NCBI RefSeq assembly: GCF_000733295.1 | Contig: NZ_JPMI01000302.1 | Coordinates: 1 to 64,000 of the forward strand | Source: Archangium violaceum Cb vi76 | Lineage (GTDB): Bacteria > Myxococcota > Myxococcia > Myxococcales > Myxococcaceae | Reading direction: 5' to 3' | Length of the DNA stretch: 64,000 nucleotides | Shown: one piece after another, positions 54,765 to 61,760 of the stretch | How positions within the stretch are numbered: the first letter of the stretch is position 1 | Layout of the letters: each line of letters opens with the position of its first letter | Position numbers and translations under genes: made by a program | Notes under the pieces: model-generated | What the model was told of the DNA's origin: nothing | The model's database searches: none | What the model saw: only the letters and a program-made list of their open reading frames with translations

Positions 54765-55421
54765 ATGCTCCGCCGCACCTCCCTCGCCGCCTTCAGCCTG
54801 TCGCTGGCCGCCTGCACCACCCCACTGCACAACACCCGGGAAGTGCTCCAGCGCGCCGACACTCGATTCTTCATCCGGGAGCAGTGCCAGCCCAAGAGCA
54901 CCGCCTCGTTCTCCCGCGCCCAGGTCTCCGGACTCGACGAGCTGCCCGCCGCCCTGCGTGAACGCCTCCTCGCGGACCTCCCCGCGGAGGCCACCGGGAG
55001 CAGACCGTTCATCCAGTGCCAGGATGTCGCGGCCCGGCTCCTCGAGGACCGGCTTCATTCACTGTGCTGGCCTGAAGCGCGCGTGACGTGGCAGGCGGAC
55101 ACGTCCACCGGTGCCTCCGCCTCCCAGCCCCGGCTGAACGTCCAGCTCGGGGCTCGCTACCAGGTCGATGACATCTGGGTCGTCCAGCGCAAGAACGCGA
55201 CGGTGCCCGCGGCTCGCATCATCAAGGCGGCCCAGAGCGCGCTCCCCAAGGACCGGGCCTGCTCGGCCCGCACGTTCGAGGACATCCGCACCCAGGTCTC
55301 CAAACTCGGAACCTTCCACCGGGTGCTCGTGGTCCCCGGCCCACCACCGGGCGGTGAGCAGAAGAAGGTCCCCGTGGTCGTCGACATCAGCGAGAAGCCT
55401 CCGGCCCCTCGCACGAAGTGA
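54765..55421 (+). CDS. Putative lipoprotein with POTRA-like segment
   Basis: A 218-aa lipoprotein. MLRRTSLAAFSLSLAAC is a signal peptide with lipobox LAAC. The part about 120-205 (ARYQVDDIWVVQRKNATVPA, ARIIKAAQSAL, SARTFEDIRTQVSKLGTFHR, VLVVPG) has the alternation of strands and helices and the LGxF(x)VxV ending that resembles a POTRA domain of BamA/TamA proteins. That is a weak resemblance. Function is unknown. It has no operon partner on the same strand. Confidence 0.7.
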   Translation: MLRRTSLAAFSLSLAACTTPLHNTREVLQRADTRFFIREQCQPKSTASFSRAQVSGLDELPAALRERLLADLPAEATGSRPFIQCQDVAARLLEDRLHSLCWPEARVTWQADTSTGASASQPRLNVQLGARYQVDDIWVVQRKNATVPAARIIKAAQSALPKDRACSARTFEDIRTQVSKLGTFHRVLVVPGPPPGGEQKKVPVVVDISEKPPAPRTK

Positions 55422-55434
55422 CGGAACATCCCGC

Positions 55435-55914
55435 TCAGGAGGAGGAGTGGGAGAGCTGGCGGAACAGCTCCGCGTGCTCGGGATGGCGGGCGGCCAGCTC
55501 CTCGCCTCGGGGCATCTCCCAGTCCGCGAAGTCGAAGCCCGGACCCACCGTGCAACCGCACAGCGTGTAGTCCCCTCGAGGCACCGCCGCCTGCAGCACC
55601 CCGGCCGGTACGAGCACCTGCGGCCGCTCGGCCCTGGTCACATCCCGGCCCAACGTCACCGTCTCCAGGTGTCCGTTCTCGTCGAGCAGGAACATCGTCA
55701 GGGCGTGCCCGTCGTAGAAATGCCATAGCTCGTCCGAGCGCACCCGGTGCCAGGCGGCGAACGTGCCTCGCGGCAGCAGGTAGTAGATGGCCGTGCCCAC
55801 CGAGCGCGTGCCTCGCGGCGTCTCCACCGGCACCGTCGAGCGCCAGGTCTCCCGGTAGAAGCCGCCCTCGGGGTGCGGCAAAAGTCCCAGTGTCCTCACC
55901 AGTTCATCGACCAT
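55435..55914 (-). CDS. Cupin_5 (DUF985) family protein
   Basis: A 159-aa DUF985 cupin: LGLLPHPEGGFYRETWRS, GTAIYYLLPRGTFAAWHRV, DELWHFYDGHALTMFLLDEN, RPQVLVPAGVLQAAVP, and CGCTVGPGFDFADWEMPRGE are the family blocks, with His residues expected for a metal. Function is unknown; the family is widespread. It stands convergent to the lipoprotein gene, whose stop is 13 bases away. ATG 55914. Confidence 0.92.
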   Translation of the reverse strand: MVDELVRTLGLLPHPEGGFYRETWRSTVPVETPRGTRSVGTAIYYLLPRGTFAAWHRVRSDELWHFYDGHALTMFLLDENGHLETVTLGRDVTRAERPQVLVPAGVLQAAVPRGDYTLCGCTVGPGFDFADWEMPRGEELAARHPEHAELFRQLSHSSS

Positions 55915-56018
55915 ACCGGCCAGTGTAGCGCCACCGCGGCATGGGGTAGCGCCGAGGTGGCGCGAGGCGAAGCGCCTGTTTATCTTGCGCCCCCACCACC
56001 GACTCCAGCAGCGGCCCC

Positions 56019-56795
56019 ATGGGACACGTTCACATCATCCGAGACTTCCCCTCCCCTCACGAAGGCCGCTCCCGCACCGTGCGCATCTACACGCCCGATG
56101 CGTATGACTCCGCCCCCGAGGGCCACCGCTTCCCCGTCCTCTACATGCTCGACGGGCAGAACGTCTTCGCCCACCCCGAGTCCGCCGTCTACGAGACCTG
56201 GTGCGCCAACCTCACCCTCGAGCACCTCGTCCGCGAGGGCTCCATCGAGCCGTGGCTCATCGTCGCCGCGGACTCCACCCACAACCGGCTCGCCGAGTAC
56301 TCGCCCTGGGACGAGCCCCGCGGCAACGTCCGCGCCCAGGCCGAGCCCTACATCCGCTTCATCCTCGACTCGCTCAAGCCCTACGTCAACAGCGTCTACC
56401 GCACCCGCCAGGGCTCCGAGTGGACCGGCATCATGGGCTCCTCCCTCGGCGGGTTGATGGCCCTCTACCTCGGCAGGCACTACCCGCACCTGTTCGGCCG
56501 CATCGGCGGCCTGTCTCCCTCGGTGATGTGGGGCTGGAACCAGCTCTTCTCCGACTGGACGAACCACACCCGGCAATGGTCGCGCATCTACCTGGACGCG
56601 GGCGCCGAGGAGATCATCGATCCCGTCGGCTACACCATGTTCTACGGTGACGCCACGCGCGACTTCTACCTCCACCTCAAGCGCCTGGGCTACGCCGACC
56701 ACGAGCTCCTGCTCATCCTGGATCCCGCCGGCCGGCATCACGAGCTGGACTGGCAGCGACGGCTGCCCTTCGCCATGCACTGGCTGCTGCGCTGA
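56019..56795 (+). CDS. Esterase D-type alpha/beta hydrolase
   Basis: A 258-aa alpha/beta hydrolase of the putative-esterase (esterase D) family. RTVRIYTPDAYDSAPEGHRF and PVLYMLDGQNVFAHPESAVY open the fold, WTGIMGSSLGGLMALYLGRH contains the nucleophile Ser in GSSLGG, and LLILDPAGRHHELDWQRRL supplies the His. Substrate is unknown; relatives cleave ester bonds in siderophores or small molecules. No signal peptide. ATG 56019. Confidence 0.88.
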   Translation: MGHVHIIRDFPSPHEGRSRTVRIYTPDAYDSAPEGHRFPVLYMLDGQNVFAHPESAVYETWCANLTLEHLVREGSIEPWLIVAADSTHNRLAEYSPWDEPRGNVRAQAEPYIRFILDSLKPYVNSVYRTRQGSEWTGIMGSSLGGLMALYLGRHYPHLFGRIGGLSPSVMWGWNQLFSDWTNHTRQWSRIYLDAGAEEIIDPVGYTMFYGDATRDFYLHLKRLGYADHELLLILDPAGRHHELDWQRRLPFAMHWLLR

Positions 56796-56813
56796 GCAGG
56801 CCGCGCGCCCCGC

Positions 56814-57974
56814 TCAGGCGGGCTGCTGGATGAAGCGCAGCGCGTCCAGCATCGCCGGCAGCTCCTGGTGGCGCGTGAGGTACATCTCGTCCCCCAGGGC
56901 ACTCTGGTAGACGGCGGGCATCTCGCGGTGCAGCAGCAGCGACTCGCCGAGCCGCTTCACCACCTCCTGGTGCCCGTAGCGGTACTTGCGGCCAGCGCGC
57001 CGGGCCGCGTGACACACGTGGTACTTGGGCGCGTAGCGGAAGCTCCGCACGTCCTCCCCGGCCATCATCCGCGCCCAGAGGCGGTACACGTCGATGTCGC
57101 ACGCGTAGTTCATCATGTCCGGCAGGTAGGCCCCGGGCGGACGCAGGTTGGCCTCCAGCGCCACGTAGCTTCCGTCCGACAACCGGAAGAACTCGAGGTG
57201 GAACCAGCGCTCGCGCAGCCCGAGCACCGCCACCGTCTTGCGCCCCAGCTTGTCCAGCGCGGGGGGAATCTCCTTGTGGCCCCAGATGGCCAGGTCCCGC
57301 TTCTCGAGGACCGACTCCATGATGCCGTCGCTGTACTCGTGGCTGAAGACGAAGATGATCTGCCCATCCCGGTCCACGAGCCCGTCGTAGGTGACGATGG
57401 TGCCACGCACGAAGGCCTGCGCCACGTAGCCGGACAGGGACTCAGCGAAGGCGGCATCCACCTCGGCGTCACTGGACACCTTGAAGGTACGCGCGGCGCC
57501 AACGCCCACGTCCGGCTTGAGGACGAGCGGGTAGCCCACGCTCCGGGCGAAGGTCTTCACGCCCGCCGCGTCCTTCACGGGAATGGCATCCGGATGGGGC
57601 ACACCGGCGCCCTTGAAGACGTCATGCATGCCCTGCTTGGAACGTAGGCGGGCGATGTCCGCGGGCAGCAGGCCGGGGACATGGAAGTCCTCGCGCAGGC
57701 GCGCCTCGACCTCGAGCCACGTCTCGTTGAGCGAGTCGATGCGGTCGATGCGGCCGTGGCGCCAGGTGAAGTAACCGGTAGCGCGCAGCAGGGCGTCGTA
57801 GTCGTTGAGGTTGGGGGTGAAGAAGTACTCGGTGAGGGCCTCGCGCAGCTCGGGCCGGAGGGAGTCGTAGGGCGCATCGCCAATCCCCAGCACGTTGACT
57901 CCGAGCTCGCGCAGCGCGGAGACGAAGTGGAAGAACTGGGGCGGGAACTGCGGGGAGATGAAGACGACGTTCAT
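56814..57974 (-). CDS. ATP-grasp domain ligase-like protein
   Basis: A 386-aa ATP-grasp protein. MNVVFISPQFPPQFFHFVSA resembles the N-terminal preATP-grasp domain, LRSKQGMHDVFKGAGVPHPD, GYPLVLKPDVGVGAARTFKV and FFRLSDGSYVALEANLRPPG follow the ATP-binding and metal-binding steps of the fold. Such proteins join carboxylates to amines or thiols, as in small peptide or nucleotide synthesis. The substrate is unknown and no other biosynthesis genes are adjacent. ATG 57974. Confidence 0.85.
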   Translation of the reverse strand: MNVVFISPQFPPQFFHFVSALRELGVNVLGIGDAPYDSLRPELREALTEYFFTPNLNDYDALLRATGYFTWRHGRIDRIDSLNETWLEVEARLREDFHVPGLLPADIARLRSKQGMHDVFKGAGVPHPDAIPVKDAAGVKTFARSVGYPLVLKPDVGVGAARTFKVSSDAEVDAAFAESLSGYVAQAFVRGTIVTYDGLVDRDGQIIFVFSHEYSDGIMESVLEKRDLAIWGHKEIPPALDKLGRKTVAVLGLRERWFHLEFFRLSDGSYVALEANLRPPGAYLPDMMNYACDIDVYRLWARMMAGEDVRSFRYAPKYHVCHAARRAGRKYRYGHQEVVKRLGESLLLHREMPAVYQSALGDEMYLTRHQELPAMLDALRFIQQPA

Positions 57975-58081
57975 GGCGGCATTTCCGGCGGGTGACTGAC
58001 GCGCTCCCGAGGCCGCTCGATGATGACGCAGAGCGGCAAGCAAAGTGAAGGGAGATCAGGGACACCTGCGTCCGGCGGGAC

Positions 58082-58182
58082 TCAGACCCGTTCCAGCGCC
58101 TCGAAGTGGATGTCGTCGTCACCCGCGCGCCGCCAGATGCCGAGCGCCTGCAGCTCGGCGTGGAAGGCCCGGACCGTCCTCT
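58082..58182 (-). pseudogene. Apparent C-terminal remnant of an unknown gene
   Basis: Just downstream of the LysM gene, in another minus-strand frame, TVRAFHAELQALGIWRRAGD and DDIHFEALERV lead to TGA 58084-58082. Nearly every codon ends in G or C, as in true genes here, and no start is present. It is probably the tail of a truncated gene displaced when the LysM gene arrived. Family unknown. Confidence 0.4.
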
Positions 58183-58802
58183 CAGTAGCCCACGTAGGAC
58201 TGGCCCTGGCGGAGCGCCTGGATGCCCGGCACGTTGGACACGGAGCCGTAGCGCTCCACCGCGTAGCGGACGCCCGCGATGATGTTGTCCACGGGGTTGC
58301 GGATGTCGTCGTGGCCCGGGAGCTTGTGCGCGTCGAACGTCGGCTGGATGGTCTGCATCAGGCCGATGGACGGATGGCCTGCCTGGGCGTTGTAGTCCCA
58401 GTTGTTCTGCGCGTCCGGGTCGCCGCTGGACTCGTGCTGGATGATGGACGCGATGTCCTGCGGGTTCATCTTGTCGGCCGGCACGCCCGCGGCGCTCAGC
58501 TTCTGCATGGCCTCCTTGATCCAATCCCCCACCTGCCCCTGCGGAACGTTGCCCACCGGAGCGCTGGCCTGCGCGCCCTTGGTGGCGGAGGCGGAGGCAC
58601 CCCCGTCGAGGTTCACGCCCTTGGGGCCAGAGGCCTTCACGAACTCATCCTTGCTGCCCGGGATGTTGAGCTTGTCGCCCGCGAGGATCAGGTTGGCGTC
58701 CTTGATCTGCGAGTTGGCCTTCATCAGCTCGCCGACGCTGGTCTGATAGCGCTTCGCGATGTTGCCCAGCGTGTCCCCGGCCTTGATGCTGTAGTTGCCC
58801 AT
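58182..58802 (-). CDS. LysM and lytic-transglycosylase (SLT) domain protein
   Basis: A 206-aa cell-wall enzyme: a LysM domain (about 3-50: YSIKAGDTLGNIAKRYQTSV, then ANLILAGDKLNIPG), a linker (about 51-95) and an SLT domain (about 98-205) with the catalytic Glu in IQHESSGDPDAQ, GLMQTIQPTF and ADNIIAGVRYAVERYGS-like NIIAGVRYAVERYGSVSNVP. It would cut peptidoglycan glycan strands. No signal peptide or membrane helix is visible, which is odd for such an enzyme. ATG 58802. Family knowledge: LysM-SLT proteins can be injected or lysis-dependent; the choice is not clear here. Confidence 0.88.
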   Translation of the reverse strand: MGNYSIKAGDTLGNIAKRYQTSVGELMKANSQIKDANLILAGDKLNIPGSKDEFVKASGPKGVNLDGGASASATKGAQASAPVGNVPQGQVGDWIKEAMQKLSAAGVPADKMNPQDIASIIQHESSGDPDAQNNWDYNAQAGHPSIGLMQTIQPTFDAHKLPGHDDIRNPVDNIIAGVRYAVERYGSVSNVPGIQALRQGQSYVGY

Positions 58803-58936
58803 GTGCGTGCCCTCGAAGTGTCGGAAGCGAAGTCGATGCACCGACACAGAGCAGGAGGCGTGCCATGCACCGCTCCCTCCGCCCCGGGCTCGCAAACCCT
58901 TGATTCCACTCGCATGCACACGTGTGCCGGACCGCA

Positions 58937-59011
58937 CCTGGTGACAGCCGGCACCGCTTCACATGGGTTGCCCTGGTGACTGCCCTCATCCCCTGGTGAC
59001 TGGGGTCACCA
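58937..59011. promoter_or_regulatory. Triple CCTGGTGAC direct repeats and palindrome
   Basis: CCTGGTGAC occurs at 58937-58945, 58972-58980 and 58992-59000. The third forms the left arm of an inverted repeat TGGTGAC (58994-59000) TGGG GTCACCA (59005-59011). It lies in the 224-base spacer between the 2OG-oxygenase-like gene and the LysM gene, upstream of the latter. It looks like a regulator binding site; no promoter assignment is made. Confidence 0.35.
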
Positions 59012-59026
59012 CCCGGGGACCGGGCC

Positions 59027-59818
59027 TCATCCGGGCCGCGCGACGGACGGGGGCGGCTCGATGGCCGTGCCCCGGCGGTACTCCCTGGGCGCGTCCAGGA
59101 ACGTGCCCAGCAGCACCCAGCGCCGTGCGTCCTCCGCGGCGCCCGGCTTCGCCATCAGCGGCGTCGTGTAGTGCCAGAAGGGCAGCCGGTACACCGTGAT
59201 GCCTCCCACGGTGTTCACGCTCCGCATCTCCGAGAAGTGTCCGCCCTTCGAGTAGACGAGCCACTGGTGCGCCACCGCGGGCGTGGCGAACGTGAGGTGC
59301 ATGTCCACGTAGCCATCGAAGGCCTCGGCGTCCTCGGGGTGGTGGTCGTTGTGCGGGCCCGAGTAGTCCCCCGGGCCGTAGCACAGCGACTGAATCCCCC
59401 ACTTGCGCCGCAGCGCCCTCCCGCTCACCGACGCCGCGAACGCCGCGAAGCTCTCCGAGCGCATCATCGCCACCAGCCCCACCGCCTCGGCGGCCTTCCA
59501 CGAGCGCGAGCGCCGGCTCTCCAGCAGCGCCGTCCTCACCCGCACCGTCTTGGGCAGCAGCTCCGCGTAGTTCTCCGTCATCCCCCAGATGCTCTCCGGG
59601 GGAATCGGGTCCTCCATCTGCGTCAGCGTGTCCCGCAGCGCCGTCTCCAGCAGCTCCCGGCACGCCACCGCCTTGCGCGCGTCCAGCACCCCGCCGAGCG
59701 CCACGAAGCGCTGTCCCGGCCGCAGCAGCGCCCCGCACGCCTCGCTGTCTCTGCCCTCCAGGATGCGCCGCCCCTTCGGGGTGAGCAGCTCCGCGAACTC
59801 CGTGGGAAACCTCTTCAT
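59027..59818 (-). CDS. Putative 2-oxoglutarate/Fe(II) oxygenase-like protein
   Basis: A 263-aa protein I cannot place firmly. YGPGDYSGPHNDHHPEDAEA contains an HxD-type motif (His-Asn-Asp) and FDGYVDMHLTFATPAVAHQW, ITVYRLPFWHYTTPL and WVLLGTFLD could form the double-stranded beta-helix with distal His and an Arg, as in 2OG-Fe(II) oxygenases. The fit is by eye only. It follows cheB by 16 bases on the same strand, so it is likely in the chemosensory operon. Confidence 0.55.
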   Translation of the reverse strand: MKRFPTEFAELLTPKGRRILEGRDSEACGALLRPGQRFVALGGVLDARKAVACRELLETALRDTLTQMEDPIPPESIWGMTENYAELLPKTVRVRTALLESRRSRSWKAAEAVGLVAMMRSESFAAFAASVSGRALRRKWGIQSLCYGPGDYSGPHNDHHPEDAEAFDGYVDMHLTFATPAVAHQWLVYSKGGHFSEMRSVNTVGGITVYRLPFWHYTTPLMAKPGAAEDARRWVLLGTFLDAPREYRRGTAIEPPPSVARPG

Positions 59819-59834
59819 GTCACCGCATCTACCG

Positions 59835-60869
59835 TCACCGGCGCTTGCGCGCCAGATCCACCAGCGCCGGGCCGATCGACCCCAGCGGCAGCACCCGGCT
59901 CACCGCGCCGGTGGCCACCGCCTCCTGGGGCATCCCGTAGATGACGGCCGTCTCCTCGGACTCGGCCCACACCTCGCCGCCCGCCTTGCGGATGCTCTTG
60001 GCGCCCACCGCCCCGTCCGAGCCCATTCCCGTCAGCACCACGCCGACCGTCTTGGACCCGAACACCTCGGCCAGGCTCATGAAGAGCCGGTCCACCGAGG
60101 GCGCGTGCTTGTCCTGCATCGTCGGCGGCGGCGTGCCCAGCACGTACTGCCCGTTCTGCCGGTACACCACCAGCTGCCGCCCGCCGGGCGCGATGAACAC
60201 GTGGCCCGGAGCCAGCACGTCTCCCTCCTGCGCCTCGCGCACGGAGAAGGGCCCCAGCTTGTCCAGCCGCTCCGCGAAGGCACGGGTGAACTGCTTGGGC
60301 ATGTGCTGGCACACCAGCAGGCACATGGACGGCTCCGGCGCGAGCGACTCCAGCAGCCGCTGCACCGCCGGTGGCCCACCCGTGGACGCCCCGATTCCCA
60401 CCACGAACGAGGGCTCCAGCGGCGTCACCTTCGGCTTGCGCACCACCGGCTTCACTTCCGCCGGGCGGATCAGCTTCGCCGCCTGCACCTTCTCGTACAG
60501 CTCCTTGCGCAGCTTCTCCAGCACGTCCGGGGTGGGCTTGGCCGGCTTGGCGATGAAGTCGAAGGCCCCCAGCTCCAGCGCCTTGAAGACGTCCGTCTTG
60601 TGCGCGTAGCTGGAGATGACGATGACGGGCGTGGGCGCCGAGCTCTTCAGCAGCCGCAGGAAGGAGTACCCGCCCAGCCGCGGCATCTCCAGATCCAACG
60701 TCACCACGTCCGGGTGCAGGGCCAGCACCTGGCGCAGGCCTTCGTTGCCGTCGCTCGCCGTGCCCACCACCTTCACGTCCGGGGAGGACTCGAGCAGCTC
60801 CGTCAGCAGCCGCCGGTTGTGGGCAGAGTCATCCACCACCAGCACCTTCACGGGCTCCAGGGCACTCAC
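59835..60869 (-). CDS. cheB: Chemotaxis methylesterase/deamidase CheB
   Basis: A 344-aa CheB: receiver domain (about 8-125, with DVVTLDLEMPRLGG holding the phospho-Asp) linked to a methylesterase domain (about 150-335). The catalytic triad is visible as GIGASTGGPPA (Ser), VCQHMP (His) and VLTGMGSDGA (Asp). It removes methyl groups from chemoreceptors and is activated by CheA phosphorylation. GTG 60869 overlaps the cheR stop (GTGA), giving coupled translation. Confidence 0.96.
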   Translation of the reverse strand: MSALEPVKVLVVDDSAHNRRLLTELLESSPDVKVVGTASDGNEGLRQVLALHPDVVTLDLEMPRLGGYSFLRLLKSSAPTPVIVISSYAHKTDVFKALELGAFDFIAKPAKPTPDVLEKLRKELYEKVQAAKLIRPAEVKPVVRKPKVTPLEPSFVVGIGASTGGPPAVQRLLESLAPEPSMCLLVCQHMPKQFTRAFAERLDKLGPFSVREAQEGDVLAPGHVFIAPGGRQLVVYRQNGQYVLGTPPPTMQDKHAPSVDRLFMSLAEVFGSKTVGVVLTGMGSDGAVGAKSIRKAGGEVWAESEETAVIYGMPQEAVATGAVSRVLPLGSIGPALVDLARKRR

Positions 60870-61735
60870 GGGCTACCTCCTCCGCCGAGCTCCGGCTTGC
60901 GGTAGACGAGATCACTGCGCAGGTGCACCAGCTCGAAGTCCGCGCTGAGGTTGATGAGGTTCTCCGAGTGCCCCAGCAGGAGGTAACCGCCGGGCACCAG
61001 CTTGTCGTAGATGAGGCGCAACACCCGCTGCCGCGCGGCGGTGTCGAAGTAGATCATCACATTCCGGCAGAAGACGACGTCGGGCCGGGAGACGTGCAGG
61101 GCAGCGTCCGGATCCTGCAGGTTGTGGTGCCCGAAGGACACCCAGGCGCGGATGTCATCGCGCACGCGCACGCGGTTGGGCCCCACGTGGACGAAGTAGC
61201 GGGCCACCTTGTCCGGAGGCGTGGCGCGGAGCGCGGAGGGCCCGTACTCGCCCTGGCGCGCGGCGACCAACACCCGGCGGGAGATGTCCGTGCCGTGCAC
61301 CTCCACGTCCCAGCCCTCGAAGCGCCCGCTGTCCTTGAGGAGCATGGCCACCGTATAGGCCTCCTCCCCGGACGAGCACCCCGCCGACCAGATGCGCAGC
61401 CGCTTCGTGCGCGCGTTGCGGCGCTCCAGTTGGGGCAGCACCTCCTCGGAGAAGGCCTTGAGCTGGCGCGGCTCGCGGAAGAAGTACGTCTCGTGCGTGG
61501 TGAGGGCCTCGATGGCCGTCTCCAGCTCGGCGCGGCGCTGCGCGTCGAAGCGCAGGTAGCGGTAGTAGGCGCTGAAGTCCGTCAGGCCCAGCGCCTCCAA
61601 CCGGGGCCACAGCCGCCGTTGCATGACGTACTTCATGTCGTCACGCACGAGGATGCCGCAATGGCCATAGACGAAGTCCCGCAGCAGGCGGAACTCCTCC
61701 GCGGACATCTCCGGCCTGCCTGTATCGAAAGGCAT
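60866..61735 (-). CDS. cheR: Chemoreceptor glutamate methyltransferase CheR
   Basis: A 289-aa CheR. The N-terminal helical domain has FRLLRDFVYGHCGILVRDDM and LTTHETYFFREPRQLK, and the SAM-binding domain has IWSAGCSSGEEAYTVAMLL, DVVFCRNVMIYFD and GGYLLLGHSENL. It methylates receptor glutamates with S-adenosylmethionine, opposing CheB. ATG 61735 is preferred; it lies downstream of a GTG at 61738. The gene follows the HEAT protein by 25 bases. Confidence 0.96.
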   Translation of the reverse strand: MPFDTGRPEMSAEEFRLLRDFVYGHCGILVRDDMKYVMQRRLWPRLEALGLTDFSAYYRYLRFDAQRRAELETAIEALTTHETYFFREPRQLKAFSEEVLPQLERRNARTKRLRIWSAGCSSGEEAYTVAMLLKDSGRFEGWDVEVHGTDISRRVLVAARQGEYGPSALRATPPDKVARYFVHVGPNRVRVRDDIRAWVSFGHHNLQDPDAALHVSRPDVVFCRNVMIYFDTAARQRVLRLIYDKLVPGGYLLLGHSENLINLSADFELVHLRSDLVYRKPELGGGGSP

Positions 61736-61760
61736 CACCCCCGAGACCCCCCGCGGCCGC

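Noticed and set aside
58937-59011. CRISPR array
   Set aside because: Only three nine-base repeats with irregular spacing of 35 and 20; no leader or cas genes.
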